A stretch of 64,000 bases of DNA, taken from positions 1,986,327 to 2,050,326 of the forward strand of contig NZ_VUOC01000004.1 in assembly GCF_008386695.1 (NCBI RefSeq), written 5' to 3'. A program made the position numbers and the translations under genes. Under the pieces are notes generated by a model. It worked only from the letters and a program-made list of their open reading frames with translations. It was not told the origin of the DNA and searched no databases. The stretch is from Chitinophaga agrisoli. Its GTDB lineage: Bacteria > Bacteroidota > Bacteroidia > Chitinophagales > Chitinophagaceae. Shown one piece after another: positions 35,066 to 43,271 of the stretch (the first letter of the stretch is position 1; every line of letters begins with the position of its first letter).

Positions 35066-36535
35066 ATGACCACTACCCCCTTACCCGTTACTGATTTCAG
35101 CCAGATCCATATAGGCACTGGCGGCACGTTCAGCCCTTCCGGTAAATTTTCTTCTGTTGCGGCAGATATTGACGCTCTTTTTGCGTACCTATCCGAAAAG
35201 GATACTGATACCCTGATCCTGTATTTCCATGGCGGCCTGGTTCCCGAGGCCAGCGGTATGGCGGCCACCGCTGTGATTACGCAGCATTTTTCGCGGATGG
35301 AGGAGAAAAGGCATGCTGTCAGCTTCGTATGGGAAACCGGTCCAGCAGAGATCCTACTCGAACAGCTGGACAAGGCCGCTATGCAGGTCAAAAGCGGCCT
35401 TTATAAAGAGCTTATAAATTTTGTGATCAAGCTGGTAGCCGGTAAGCTGGGAAAAGTACCGGATGCAAAGGGTAACGGCGTTTATCTTTCGGATGAGGCC
35501 ATTGAGGAGGAAAAGACGAAGGAGGCGCCGTTTGAAGAGCTGGATACCCATGATGGCACCAAGGGGGGCAGCCCGCTGGCGGATGCCGAAGCAGACGAGG
35601 ATGTTGAGCGCGCCCAACTTGAAATGGAGAGCCGGATACTGGTCATGTCATCCGCATCGGACGAGCTGCTGGCTGCATTGGAGGAGGAAGCGGCCATGGA
35701 GGAGGGCAAGGGTTTTCTATCACTTGGACTGATCAAACTGGTGGCGGAAACTGCTTTCCAGGTACTTAGACGTTTCCGGCGCCATACCCACCATGACTTC
35801 TACCCTACCATTACGGAGGAGCTCTTCCGCAAACTTGGCGTGGGCGCAGCAGGCACCTGGGGTTGGAATGCCATCAAACAAAAAGCCGCGGACATGTTTG
35901 CCGATAACACCGGTTTAAGCGGGACGGGCCTGCATGCCGGCCGGTATTTCCTGGAACGGTTACAGGCGCATTATGCAGCAAGCATGCAGCAAAATAAACC
36001 TTTCTCGATACACCTGATCGGGCATAGCGCGGGCTCTATTGTTATCTGTCATCTGCTTCGCCAGGCAATGCGCTCCTACCCTGACCTGCGGTTTAAGCTG
36101 GTGGCCCTGCTGGCGCCGGCCTGTAGAACAGACCTTTTTATGGAGACGATACCCGCCGCCAGGGAGCAGGGCTGTTATCAACAACTACGGCTTTTTACTA
36201 TGCGGGAAGAGAATGAAAAGAAAGATCATTGTATCCCCTATGTATATACACATTCCCTGTTATACCTGGTATCTGGATTGTTTGAGGCGGATACATCCGG
36301 GGAGCCGGCCCCTGATACCCGGATCCTTGGCTTGCATGAGCAATTCAGATCTGAGGGGCGTTATGCTGATGACCCGCTGTTGCAATCGCTGAAAACGTTC
36401 CTGCAGGAACATTGTACAGTTATCCTTTCCGATGATATAGACAACCCGGAGATAAACCGGCGTTGTTCCGCGCTAAAACACGGCGATTTTGACGATAATG
36501 AGCTTACCCTGACATCGATCCTCCTATCAATCTAA
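35066..36535 (+). CDS. Alpha/beta hydrolase (lipase-like), first gene of a caspase operon
   Basis: This 489-residue protein shows an alpha/beta-hydrolase core: TLILYFHGGLVP with the oxyanion HGG at 55-57, and FSIHLIGHSAGSIVICHLLR with nucleophile Ser321. Between them is a long insertion (about 130-290) rich in Glu/Asp (EEEKTKEAPFEELD, ADEDVERAQLEMESR). There is no signal peptide, so the enzyme is cytoplasmic. Candidate substrates are lipids or esters; a phospholipase or lipase effector is one possibility. The downstream caspase-like gene starts 3 bp after its stop codon, so the two are translationally linked. An acidic linker in a hydrolase next to a protease could be a cleavage site for activation; this is inference. 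Confidence 0.75.
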   Translation: MTTTPLPVTDFSQIHIGTGGTFSPSGKFSSVAADIDALFAYLSEKDTDTLILYFHGGLVPEASGMAATAVITQHFSRMEEKRHAVSFVWETGPAEILLEQLDKAAMQVKSGLYKELINFVIKLVAGKLGKVPDAKGNGVYLSDEAIEEEKTKEAPFEELDTHDGTKGGSPLADAEADEDVERAQLEMESRILVMSSASDELLAALEEEAAMEEGKGFLSLGLIKLVAETAFQVLRRFRRHTHHDFYPTITEELFRKLGVGAAGTWGWNAIKQKAADMFADNTGLSGTGLHAGRYFLERLQAHYAASMQQNKPFSIHLIGHSAGSIVICHLLRQAMRSYPDLRFKLVALLAPACRTDLFMETIPAAREQGCYQQLRLFTMREENEKKDHCIPYVYTHSLLYLVSGLFEADTSGEPAPDTRILGLHEQFRSEGRYADDPLLQSLKTFLQEHCTVILSDDIDNPEINRRCSALKHGDFDDNELTLTSILLSI

Positions 36536-36538
36536 TAT

Positions 36539-37561
36539 ATGAATTACGCATTAATTGTGGGCATAGACCACTACGAAAAGAAGGGCCTCAAGGGGGCCGT
36601 AAACGATGCACAGGCATTTGCGGCTTGGCTTAAGGACAGTGGGCAGATCAGCGCATCGCAGCAGGATGACCATATGCGTGTGCTGCTATCCACCCCAGAT
36701 AACCGTTATGTCCTGGATAATGATATAGACCGGGCGGCGCATGAGATCATAGCGCATGCGCAAAAACATAAGAGCGAGCCCCACCGCCTCTATTTTTATT
36801 TTTCCGGTCATGGTATAGGCATTAGTTTCAGCAAGACAGCCTTGTGCCTGCGGGACTGGTACCAGTTGCCCAACTGCTGTATCTCCAGTATGGAATATAA
36901 GGACGGCTTTATCAATACCGGGCTGTTTCATGAAGTGATCTTTATACTGGATTGCTGCCGGCAATATGATTTCCTGACAGAGACCAAGAAGCCAGGATTT
37001 AATTATAAAACAAAAGTGGAGGGCCGGCATGCCGGCAACACCAAAGTATTTATTGCCTATTCCACCCGGTATGGCAAACTAAGTTATGAGATCAACGAAA
37101 AAGACGATGATAACAATGACCTGGACAAACACCATGGGGCCTTTACCACTTTTCTGCTGGAAGGATTGAAGGGGGACGCCGATGAGGACGGGGATGGCAA
37201 GATCAATGCAAAGGATCTGCAGACCTATATACACAGGAATTTCTCTTCCTATGCGACGAGCCGGAATAAGGTACAGGATGCGGACACTGATATGAACGGC
37301 GCCTCCTGTGAACTGGTGATCTGTGATGTTCCGGCAAAATCACAACCAGAAAATTTCATTATCACCTTTAGCAATAACCGGCAGGTGCAGCTTACAGATG
37401 GTAATCTGTATACGGTCATTCAAAGCGGTTCCGTAATGGCCGGCGACCAGTGGGCCTTGTGCCTGGAAGCCGGGATGTATCTATTGAAGGACCTGCAGAC
37501 AGGAGACTGGAAGATATTAACTAACCTGAACCCCAATACCCTTAGCTATGCAACCTTCTGA
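36539..37561 (+). CDS. Caspase-family (peptidase C14) cysteine protease
   Basis: This 340-residue protein begins MNYALIVGIDHYEKKGLKGA and VNDAQAFAAWL, the standard first strand and helix of prokaryotic caspases. The catalytic dyad is present: His91 in YFYFSGHG and Cys140 in FILDCCRQYDF. A later strand KVFIAYSTRYGKLSYE is typical, as is the EF-hand-like loop DEDGDGKINAKD (215-226) near the end of the protease domain. The last 75 residues form a small beta-rich extension. It lies between the alpha/beta hydrolase and a 766-residue protein with which it overlaps by 14 bp. Bacterial caspases act in conflict systems by cleaving partner proteins, so the flanking genes are its likely targets or regulators. 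Confidence 0.85.
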   Translation: MNYALIVGIDHYEKKGLKGAVNDAQAFAAWLKDSGQISASQQDDHMRVLLSTPDNRYVLDNDIDRAAHEIIAHAQKHKSEPHRLYFYFSGHGIGISFSKTALCLRDWYQLPNCCISSMEYKDGFINTGLFHEVIFILDCCRQYDFLTETKKPGFNYKTKVEGRHAGNTKVFIAYSTRYGKLSYEINEKDDDNNDLDKHHGAFTTFLLEGLKGDADEDGDGKINAKDLQTYIHRNFSSYATSRNKVQDADTDMNGASCELVICDVPAKSQPENFIITFSNNRQVQLTDGNLYTVIQSGSVMAGDQWALCLEAGMYLLKDLQTGDWKILTNLNPNTLSYATF

Positions 37562-39848
37562 GCAATTGCTAACAGTGTCCATCCGGCTTAACCAGCCTAT
37601 AGACGGCGTTACGTTTTCCCTGACCGATTTTAAGCTGCGGGAAATTGTAACCGGAGTTACGGGTAACAGGCTGGATCTGCAGGTGGTGCAAGGAATTTAT
37701 CTGCTAAAGATGCACTTTAATAATTACCGGCAGGAGACTCACCTACTTATTGAAAAGGATGGCCCGATCTATATCGATTTCAATTATTATTGTGCGCCTC
37801 CGGTGTCAGGTTTCCGGTCTTCGCATGCGCATTATTCCGCGGTAGCGGAACAGTATAGCGCTACCAGTACCTATATCACGCCGGATACTGCTACGCACTT
37901 ACCCAATTTCTTTCTGTTCATTGCGCCATATGATCTTCCTGTTAATAAAGAAAGCGGCCCTTTAACAGATTATATGGGCGTTTATTCCTTCTACAATCTT
38001 GACCGCAGTGTTATGTTCGGGATAACGGAAGAGGGCAGGTATTACAGCGATGAGCAATCTGCCTTCTGTTTTTCCGGCAGTTTCAAAGAGGGGCTGTATT
38101 TCCTGGAATATACCAAGGATGGCGAAGCGCGTATTTTCCCCATCTATATCTATAAAGACTACCAGACCCAGTTCTTTATCCGCTATAATAAGCTGCCGGA
38201 TTTCTTCAACAGCAGGTTATACTTTACAAAACAGTGGGGGATCCAGCGGAACGAAAAGGCCTATCTTATCCTGGAAAAGATACTCTTAGCCTATGCGGAT
38301 TATGCCAATTACCCGTTGCTTACCACGGCGGAGCTGGTCATTGCCGGCGAGCAACCCTATCTGACGGCATTATTACAGATCCTGCATGAAGTGCTGGATA
38401 AGGAGGCGCCTTTTAAGGACCAGGACGTGCTGGAGATACCGGATCTGTATTTTGTAAGCGGGATGCGCGGACGATATCCTTTCACGGATATGCCGCCGGT
38501 GACCTCGTTTGTTATGAACAATTATTTCCGGCAGGCGGCGATAGGCAGCAGTGATGAGCTTTATAAGACAAAATTCCTGATCATACCCGGTTCCATTATT
38601 GACCGTGTTAATGATACTGTGAACTATGATATTTTCTGGAATTCTTTTTCGGAGATGGAGAATTTGATAGACTGGCGGAGCTTTATGAGCGAGGCGGCTA
38701 TCCGGCAGCTGTTTGATCTTTCTGTACGGCAGGAGCCTGCGGTACTTGAAATGGAAGCGATCAATGCAGGCATTAACCGTCAAACTTCTGGCAATGCAAA
38801 GTTCACGCTAAAAACATTTATCCACGAAACTCATTTATTGCCCCCGGCATCGAAGAACGCATATGAAACTTCAGCAACTGATCCTGTGACTTTGCCAGTA
38901 ACCAGCAAATCACCGTATGAAATACAGCACAAAAAAACAGAATCAACGCTAAACCGATTCCATTTCAATTTCAGTAAATTTGCGCCTATTTTAGGGCTAC
39001 CTCCCAATGCAGATGCTCTACTTTCAGAGTTCGGCACTGTCAACAACAAATCAATTCCTCCTGACATAAAAATCCCGGCTGCTGATCCTGTGACTTTGCC
39101 AGTAACCAGTAAATCACCGTATGAAGCACAGCACAAAAAAACGGGGTCAACGCTAAAACGATTCCATTTCAATCTCAGTGATTTTGCGGCTATTGTAGGT
39201 CTACCTCCCAATGTAGATCTCCTATTTTCACGTCTCGGTGCTGTCAACAACAAATCAACCCCTCCAGACATAAGATACAATCTACTGAGAGTCATTGAAT
39301 TAACCCTTTCTAGACTCAAAACTCACCAGACATTTGATACGTTAACAGCAGCTGAAAGGGATATAGCGAAAAATTATATGGACTCCATACAAAATAAAAT
39401 GGTCTTTGGTAAATATTCTAAAACTTCCCAGCATCTCGATGCTCTCAACCTTATAGCTATTAACATGTCTAACTTTCCCGAACCGCTGCGTCCTAACTTG
39501 CTTATTGGGCAAATGCACTACTTTAAGGAGTCCGGAAATAATCAAGATATGATCGCGTATTCCAATGAGCAGGCGCCTATGAAAGTGCATGAAAAACTTC
39601 CGCGTGTAGTACAGCGGCTGCCTTTAAATGCCAATCGGGTAAGCATGAAAGTACTGAATGATACCCGGTGGCATATGTATACTCGGGAAGATGTGAGGGG
39701 CAGGATAAAAAAGCTGCTGGATTACCCCGAACGCGTTGGTACCATTTCTTCCAAATTCGGCATACCACCTACTATGGTACTCAAACATTATGACACCTAT
39801 AACAATCTCTATAAACAATACCTGGAACGGGAGCAGCCGCAGAAGTGA
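37548..39848 (+). CDS. 766-residue protein of unknown function, third gene of the caspase operon
   Basis: The start overlaps the end of the caspase gene by 14 bp, so translation is coupled. The N-terminal part (about 1-70) is beta-rich and resembles the caspase's C-terminal extension in style. A middle part (about 100-420) contains FFIRYNKLPDFFNSRLYFTK and YFVSGMRGRYPFTDMPPV but no known motif. From about residue 430 to 580 there are two tandem 68-residue repeats, encoded by DNA more AT-rich than the rest. The C-terminal part ends with a helical segment (RGRIKKLLDYPERVGTISSK) that has a helix-turn-helix look. There is no signal peptide or membrane segment. I do not recognise a family; it could be the sensor or scaffold of the operon. 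Confidence 0.7.
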   Translation: MQPSEQLLTVSIRLNQPIDGVTFSLTDFKLREIVTGVTGNRLDLQVVQGIYLLKMHFNNYRQETHLLIEKDGPIYIDFNYYCAPPVSGFRSSHAHYSAVAEQYSATSTYITPDTATHLPNFFLFIAPYDLPVNKESGPLTDYMGVYSFYNLDRSVMFGITEEGRYYSDEQSAFCFSGSFKEGLYFLEYTKDGEARIFPIYIYKDYQTQFFIRYNKLPDFFNSRLYFTKQWGIQRNEKAYLILEKILLAYADYANYPLLTTAELVIAGEQPYLTALLQILHEVLDKEAPFKDQDVLEIPDLYFVSGMRGRYPFTDMPPVTSFVMNNYFRQAAIGSSDELYKTKFLIIPGSIIDRVNDTVNYDIFWNSFSEMENLIDWRSFMSEAAIRQLFDLSVRQEPAVLEMEAINAGINRQTSGNAKFTLKTFIHETHLLPPASKNAYETSATDPVTLPVTSKSPYEIQHKKTESTLNRFHFNFSKFAPILGLPPNADALLSEFGTVNNKSIPPDIKIPAADPVTLPVTSKSPYEAQHKKTGSTLKRFHFNLSDFAAIVGLPPNVDLLFSRLGAVNNKSTPPDIRYNLLRVIELTLSRLKTHQTFDTLTAAERDIAKNYMDSIQNKMVFGKYSKTSQHLDALNLIAINMSNFPEPLRPNLLIGQMHYFKESGNNQDMIAYSNEQAPMKVHEKLPRVVQRLPLNANRVSMKVLNDTRWHMYTREDVRGRIKKLLDYPERVGTISSKFGIPPTMVLKHYDTYNNLYKQYLEREQPQK
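38880..39287 (+). repeat. In-frame tandem duplication of 204 bp inside the 766-residue protein
   Basis: GATCCTGTGACTTTGCCAGT occurs at 38880 and again at 39084, and similarity continues through both units (68 codons each). Both encode DPVTLPVTSKSPYE, then QHKKT, then RFHFN, then GLPPN and VNNKS in the same order. Many third-position and some coding differences show that the duplication is not recent or is under selection. A related SPYE-like segment (SKNAYETSATDPVT) just before the first unit may be a third, partial copy. Confidence 0.9.
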
Positions 39849-39861
39849 CCCCCGCGGCTGC
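39833..39861. terminator. Hairpin at the convergent gene ends
   Basis: GCAGCCGC (39833-39840) pairs with GCGGCTGC (39854-39861) across the stop codon of the 766-residue protein. There is no strong T-tract, so termination is only likely. It separates the caspase operon from the convergent second SGNH esterase gene. Confidence 0.5.
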
Positions 39862-39888
39862 TATCATTATCTCCTTACGGTTATGTTA

Positions 39889-41391
39889 TCAAGGAGCCTG
39901 GAAAGCCCATTGCTGGTTAGCTGCGTTGGTAGGCGCCCATTGTTGTACCAATGCGCCATTGGCCGTGCTGCCGCCGGCTACTTCCACAAACTTGTTGCTG
40001 GATGCGGACTGGATGGTATAGTATCCACTGGTAGTGGGCGTAACGATCCAGCTTTGGTTGGTGTAATCATACAGTACGATGCCCGTTCCATCTGCGGTAG
40101 CATTATTCTTTACCTGCAAAGAACGACCACTCTGTACGCCAGTGATCTTGTAACGGCCGTTGCCCAGCTGCGTTACCGTCCATTCCTGGTTGGCGCCGCC
40201 GCCGTATGCCCATTGCTGCAGGGGCGTATTGTTGGCCGTGAGCAGGTCTTTTGCATCCAGGGAAAGGCCGCTGTTGCGGTTGATGACCTTATAGGTACCG
40301 GTGGTTAATTGCTGAGACGGCGTACCATCCAGGTAAGGCGCGATGACAGGCTGCAGCAGGCCCGCGGCTTTTATGTTGCCAGCTACGCTGGGGTGCAGTC
40401 CATCTGTATAATCTGCGTTCGTGAGCCAGCCATTGGTATCAATGTAATGCACTTTAGTATCGCCGGCAGCGATGCGGGCATTTACCGCCGCGATGGTAGG
40501 GTTGGTCATTACGTTGATGAAAGTGCGCATCACAAAGATCTCTACGTTGGGGAACTTAGCGCGGATATTAGCCAGGAAGCTGGTGTAAGTATCGCGGAAC
40601 TGATCTTCCGGTACATGCCCGTTATCGTTAGTACCCAGGTTAATGACGATGACCTTTGGCGTGTAGCGCGTAAAATCCCAGGCGGGAGCTGTGGTATAGG
40701 CAGGATTCTGCAGTTTAAAATACTGCACGTCCATACCGGGGCCGTTATCGCTGCCGCTTACGAGGCGTACGCCGGGATAAGCGATCTGTGTATGCTCTGT
40801 ATGCAGCAGGGTTTCTGAGCATACCCAGGGATAACCGGAGACGTTCACCTGTTCATCTGTATAACCGGCGGTGATAGAGTCGCCTATCCACTCAATGAGC
40901 TGGGAGAATACCGGGGGCGGGCTGGTTACGGCGCCGGCATCGAGGATGAGGCCCTGGAATTTGAACTGGTAGTCATAGTCCTTGCCCTGGGCAACGCTAA
41001 GGGTATGCGTGCCGTTAGCTAAAGGCACCGGCGTAAGGTTGATGGTACCGTTGGCATTATAATAACTTACCCAGGGACCATTATCGATCTTAGCAAAATA
41101 ATGGGTAGGGTAACCGACCTTGATCTTTACGGTAGTACCGGTAAAGTTAACGCGGATGTAGGCGCCGCCCCAGTAGCTGGCATATTCCGCCGGGTTGGAA
41201 AAATCCCAGCGGCCGAAGTATTTGATGTTGGTATCGGCCAGATCACCGGGAATGGCGGCGGCATTGGGCGTAGCGGCGCCTGTTTTAAGGGCTTTGCCAG
41301 TGTCTGCGTCCGGATCCATCATATGGGATTTTACACAGCATAGGTTAAGCAGGGCCAGGGCGGCCAGGCTGAAGAGTTTGAGCGTTTTCAT
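39889..41391 (-). CDS. SGNH/GDSL esterase lipoprotein (CE2-like) with a ricin-type lectin domain, second copy
   Basis: The ATG at 41391 gives MKTLKLFSLAALALLNLCC, a lipoprotein signal; a longer upstream frame would bury it. Architecture matches the paralogue at 30386-31906: CE2-like jelly roll (NIKYFGRWDFSNPAEYASYW), SGNH domain with LIEWIGDSITAGY, INLGTNDNG and TDGLHPSVAGN, and a C-terminal beta-trefoil ending ANQQWAFQAP. All catalytic blocks are intact. The lectin part is slightly shorter than in the first copy. The two copies are in the same orientation with the AT-rich PIN module and the caspase operon between them. Confidence 0.88.
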   Translation of the reverse strand: MKTLKLFSLAALALLNLCCVKSHMMDPDADTGKALKTGAATPNAAAIPGDLADTNIKYFGRWDFSNPAEYASYWGGAYIRVNFTGTTVKIKVGYPTHYFAKIDNGPWVSYYNANGTINLTPVPLANGTHTLSVAQGKDYDYQFKFQGLILDAGAVTSPPPVFSQLIEWIGDSITAGYTDEQVNVSGYPWVCSETLLHTEHTQIAYPGVRLVSGSDNGPGMDVQYFKLQNPAYTTAPAWDFTRYTPKVIVINLGTNDNGHVPEDQFRDTYTSFLANIRAKFPNVEIFVMRTFINVMTNPTIAAVNARIAAGDTKVHYIDTNGWLTNADYTDGLHPSVAGNIKAAGLLQPVIAPYLDGTPSQQLTTGTYKVINRNSGLSLDAKDLLTANNTPLQQWAYGGGANQEWTVTQLGNGRYKITGVQSGRSLQVKNNATADGTGIVLYDYTNQSWIVTPTTSGYYTIQSASSNKFVEVAGGSTANGALVQQWAPTNAANQQWAFQAP

Positions 41392-41525
41392 TGTTACGAT
41401 CGTTTCTATGTTTAAGTGATAAAGGCGGTTTTTCAATGCGTATGAAAATACAATTTAGCGGAGGCGGGTTGTTAGCTGCAACGTAAATTATACCGAATGG
41501 TATAAGTAGGATATGATAAAAAGCG

Positions 41526-41597
41526 GCTGTCTGTGGATATACCCGGTTTAATTATCGGGAAACACCGGGGCCGGTCAACGATCAATCCACGGACAGC
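41526..41597 (-). terminator. Long hairpin terminator downstream of the EEP-fold gene
   Basis: Read on the minus strand, GCTGTCCGTGGAT (41597-41585) pairs with ATCCACAGACAGC (41538-41526), 12 of 13 positions, with a 46-base loop that itself has GC-rich pairing. CGCTTTTTATC follows. It lies just after the stop codon at 41628. A separate 7-bp inverted repeat TTATACC/GGTATAA (41488-41505) follows. Confidence 0.6.
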
Positions 41598-41627
41598 TGC
41601 AGCAGGATCATACGGGTAAACGTTTGA

Positions 41628-43253
41628 TTATCTTCTACTGTACCTCCTTCTTCTTCCAGCCGGCGGTCTCCGGCGTGCTTTATTTTTAGCTGCGCGCTTC
41701 TTGCGGATCTTCTTCTCCGGCGGGGGCTGTTTTATCCGGAAGCTGCCATAGAAGGGGGTATGGTCCGTGCCCTTGTCCTTCCAGGTGGAGAGCTCCTCTT
41801 TGGTAGCAGGTATGCCCATATAGTCCTCCATGGTAAAGAACTTGTCCGAAGGCGGCGCCAGCGCTGCGCCAGGGCCTTCGGGCGTCATGGTATGCGCGCC
41901 TCCTATCAGGATATCTGCCACCTGTCCGTCGCCTTTGCCTGGATAGTTGGTGTTCTGCTGTGAGTGCACCAGGTCCCAGTCGGGGCTTTGCTTTGTTTCC
42001 TTCCATACGGTTTTGGCAGATTTTTGCATATATGCGTCGCCGCCCAGTACTACCACCTCTCCTTTTTCCTGGCTTTCGTTGGCCAGCCTCATATGTTCCT
42101 TCATCTGTTCAGAGATGGACGAGATAGAGGGCGCGGTATGGATATTGTGAAAGGTGAGCTGCGTATAATCTTTTTTATAATTCTTCTCCTTAAAGCGATG
42201 GGTCAGGTTAGCATGTGCCTCTGCATATTCGGCATCCCGTTCACTGTTCTGATAGTTTTTTACCGGCGGGCGTAGCGTATGGGGGCTATTGGAGAGCGGT
42301 ATACGCCAACGGGTAACCTGCCTGGCTGTTTGCGCCTTTTTTTTGGATTTGCCCGATATACCATCTGCTTCCTTACCAAAGATCAGGGGACCTTTGTCTT
42401 CATCATATTCTCTGAACCTTTTTTTGCCCCGGTCATAATACTCGAGCTTAGGCACCTCGTGGATCCTGGCAGTATCATATGCAAGCGGATAAGATTCCCT
42501 ATACCCGCCTGAACGGAAAGCAGGGCCATCCATCATCTTCAATTCGCTACCCAGGGAAGGTTCTTCCTCCTCCTCTTCCGTTTGTCCGGGCTTAAATTTA
42601 CGGAGGCCGGTGACAGCCGGGCTTCTGCGGGTGCCAGGCTCACCAGACAAAAAAAGTTGCGGGTTCGTTACCTCCTGGAAAGTAGTGAGGGTGGGATGCA
42701 TTATATCCATGACCGTGCCAATGGTATCTATTTTCTGTTTCTTTGCCGCGCGGCTGGTTCTCGTACCTATCTTTGCTATATTGGAAGTCATAGCGGAGAA
42801 CCAGGGCTGGTTGCGCTCTTTATTTACGGCCTCCCGTTTTTCCCGCTGCGCCTTTGTTTCTTCGAACAAAAAATCAGGATCTGCTTTTTCCTCTTCGGTC
42901 TCTTCTTCCACTTGTTTTTCCTTGCCTTTCCGTTTTTTCTTTCTCCTGCCATTTTCCTCTTTCTTCTCCACCTCCGGAAATTTGTGCCCCAAAAATTTAC
43001 CCCAATCCACCTCTAACATACCGTTATTCTCCAGTTCCCAGTCTTCCTTTTTACCGGCAGGCACGGGCGTTTCTTCTTCCTCCGCTTCCTTTGAGATAGC
43101 CGCCGGCTTCCCTTTGGGGCGGCCTCGCGCCAATTGCGCTACCATCGAGGATAAGGGCGTTACGGCTGGCAGCGCCGCCGCCCGGGGCCCAGGCTCGCCC
43201 GCTACAGCAAGACGGCCTGGTTGCAAGGATTGTTTTTCTTTAGGATCGGTCAT
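41628..43253 (-). CDS. Endonuclease/exonuclease/phosphatase-fold protein with NLS-like basic tracts
   Basis: This 541-residue protein has a disordered N-terminus (to about 150) with Pro/Ala-rich and Glu/Lys-rich sequence, including NGRRKKKRKGKEK at 101-113. An EEP (DNase I-like) domain follows: WFSAMTSNIAKIGTRTSR, TTFQEVTN with the metal-binding Glu194, FHNIHTAPS (His369/His372), VVLGGDAY (Asp406, in place of the usual GDFN), VADILIGG, and GTDHTPFYG with Asp497/His498. The last 28 residues are extremely basic (KKIRKKRAAKNKARRRPPAG and RRRRYSRR). There is no signal peptide. EEP enzymes include DNases, phosphodiesterases and CdtB-type toxins. The basic tracts could direct it to DNA, RNA or a eukaryotic nucleus. 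It may be an injected effector, which is inference. Confidence 0.65.
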   Translation of the reverse strand: MTDPKEKQSLQPGRLAVAGEPGPRAAALPAVTPLSSMVAQLARGRPKGKPAAISKEAEEEETPVPAGKKEDWELENNGMLEVDWGKFLGHKFPEVEKKEENGRRKKKRKGKEKQVEEETEEEKADPDFLFEETKAQREKREAVNKERNQPWFSAMTSNIAKIGTRTSRAAKKQKIDTIGTVMDIMHPTLTTFQEVTNPQLFLSGEPGTRRSPAVTGLRKFKPGQTEEEEEEPSLGSELKMMDGPAFRSGGYRESYPLAYDTARIHEVPKLEYYDRGKKRFREYDEDKGPLIFGKEADGISGKSKKKAQTARQVTRWRIPLSNSPHTLRPPVKNYQNSERDAEYAEAHANLTHRFKEKNYKKDYTQLTFHNIHTAPSISSISEQMKEHMRLANESQEKGEVVVLGGDAYMQKSAKTVWKETKQSPDWDLVHSQQNTNYPGKGDGQVADILIGGAHTMTPEGPGAALAPPSDKFFTMEDYMGIPATKEELSTWKDKGTDHTPFYGSFRIKQPPPEKKIRKKRAAKNKARRRPPAGRRRRYSRR

Positions 43254-43271
43254 ATTTGAGGGATATTCCGG

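Noticed and set aside
35354-35736. Serine-rich and basic frames overlapping the acidic insertion of the alpha/beta hydrolase
   Set aside because: They are mirror products of the Glu/Asp-rich coding sequence on the other strand or in a shifted frame.
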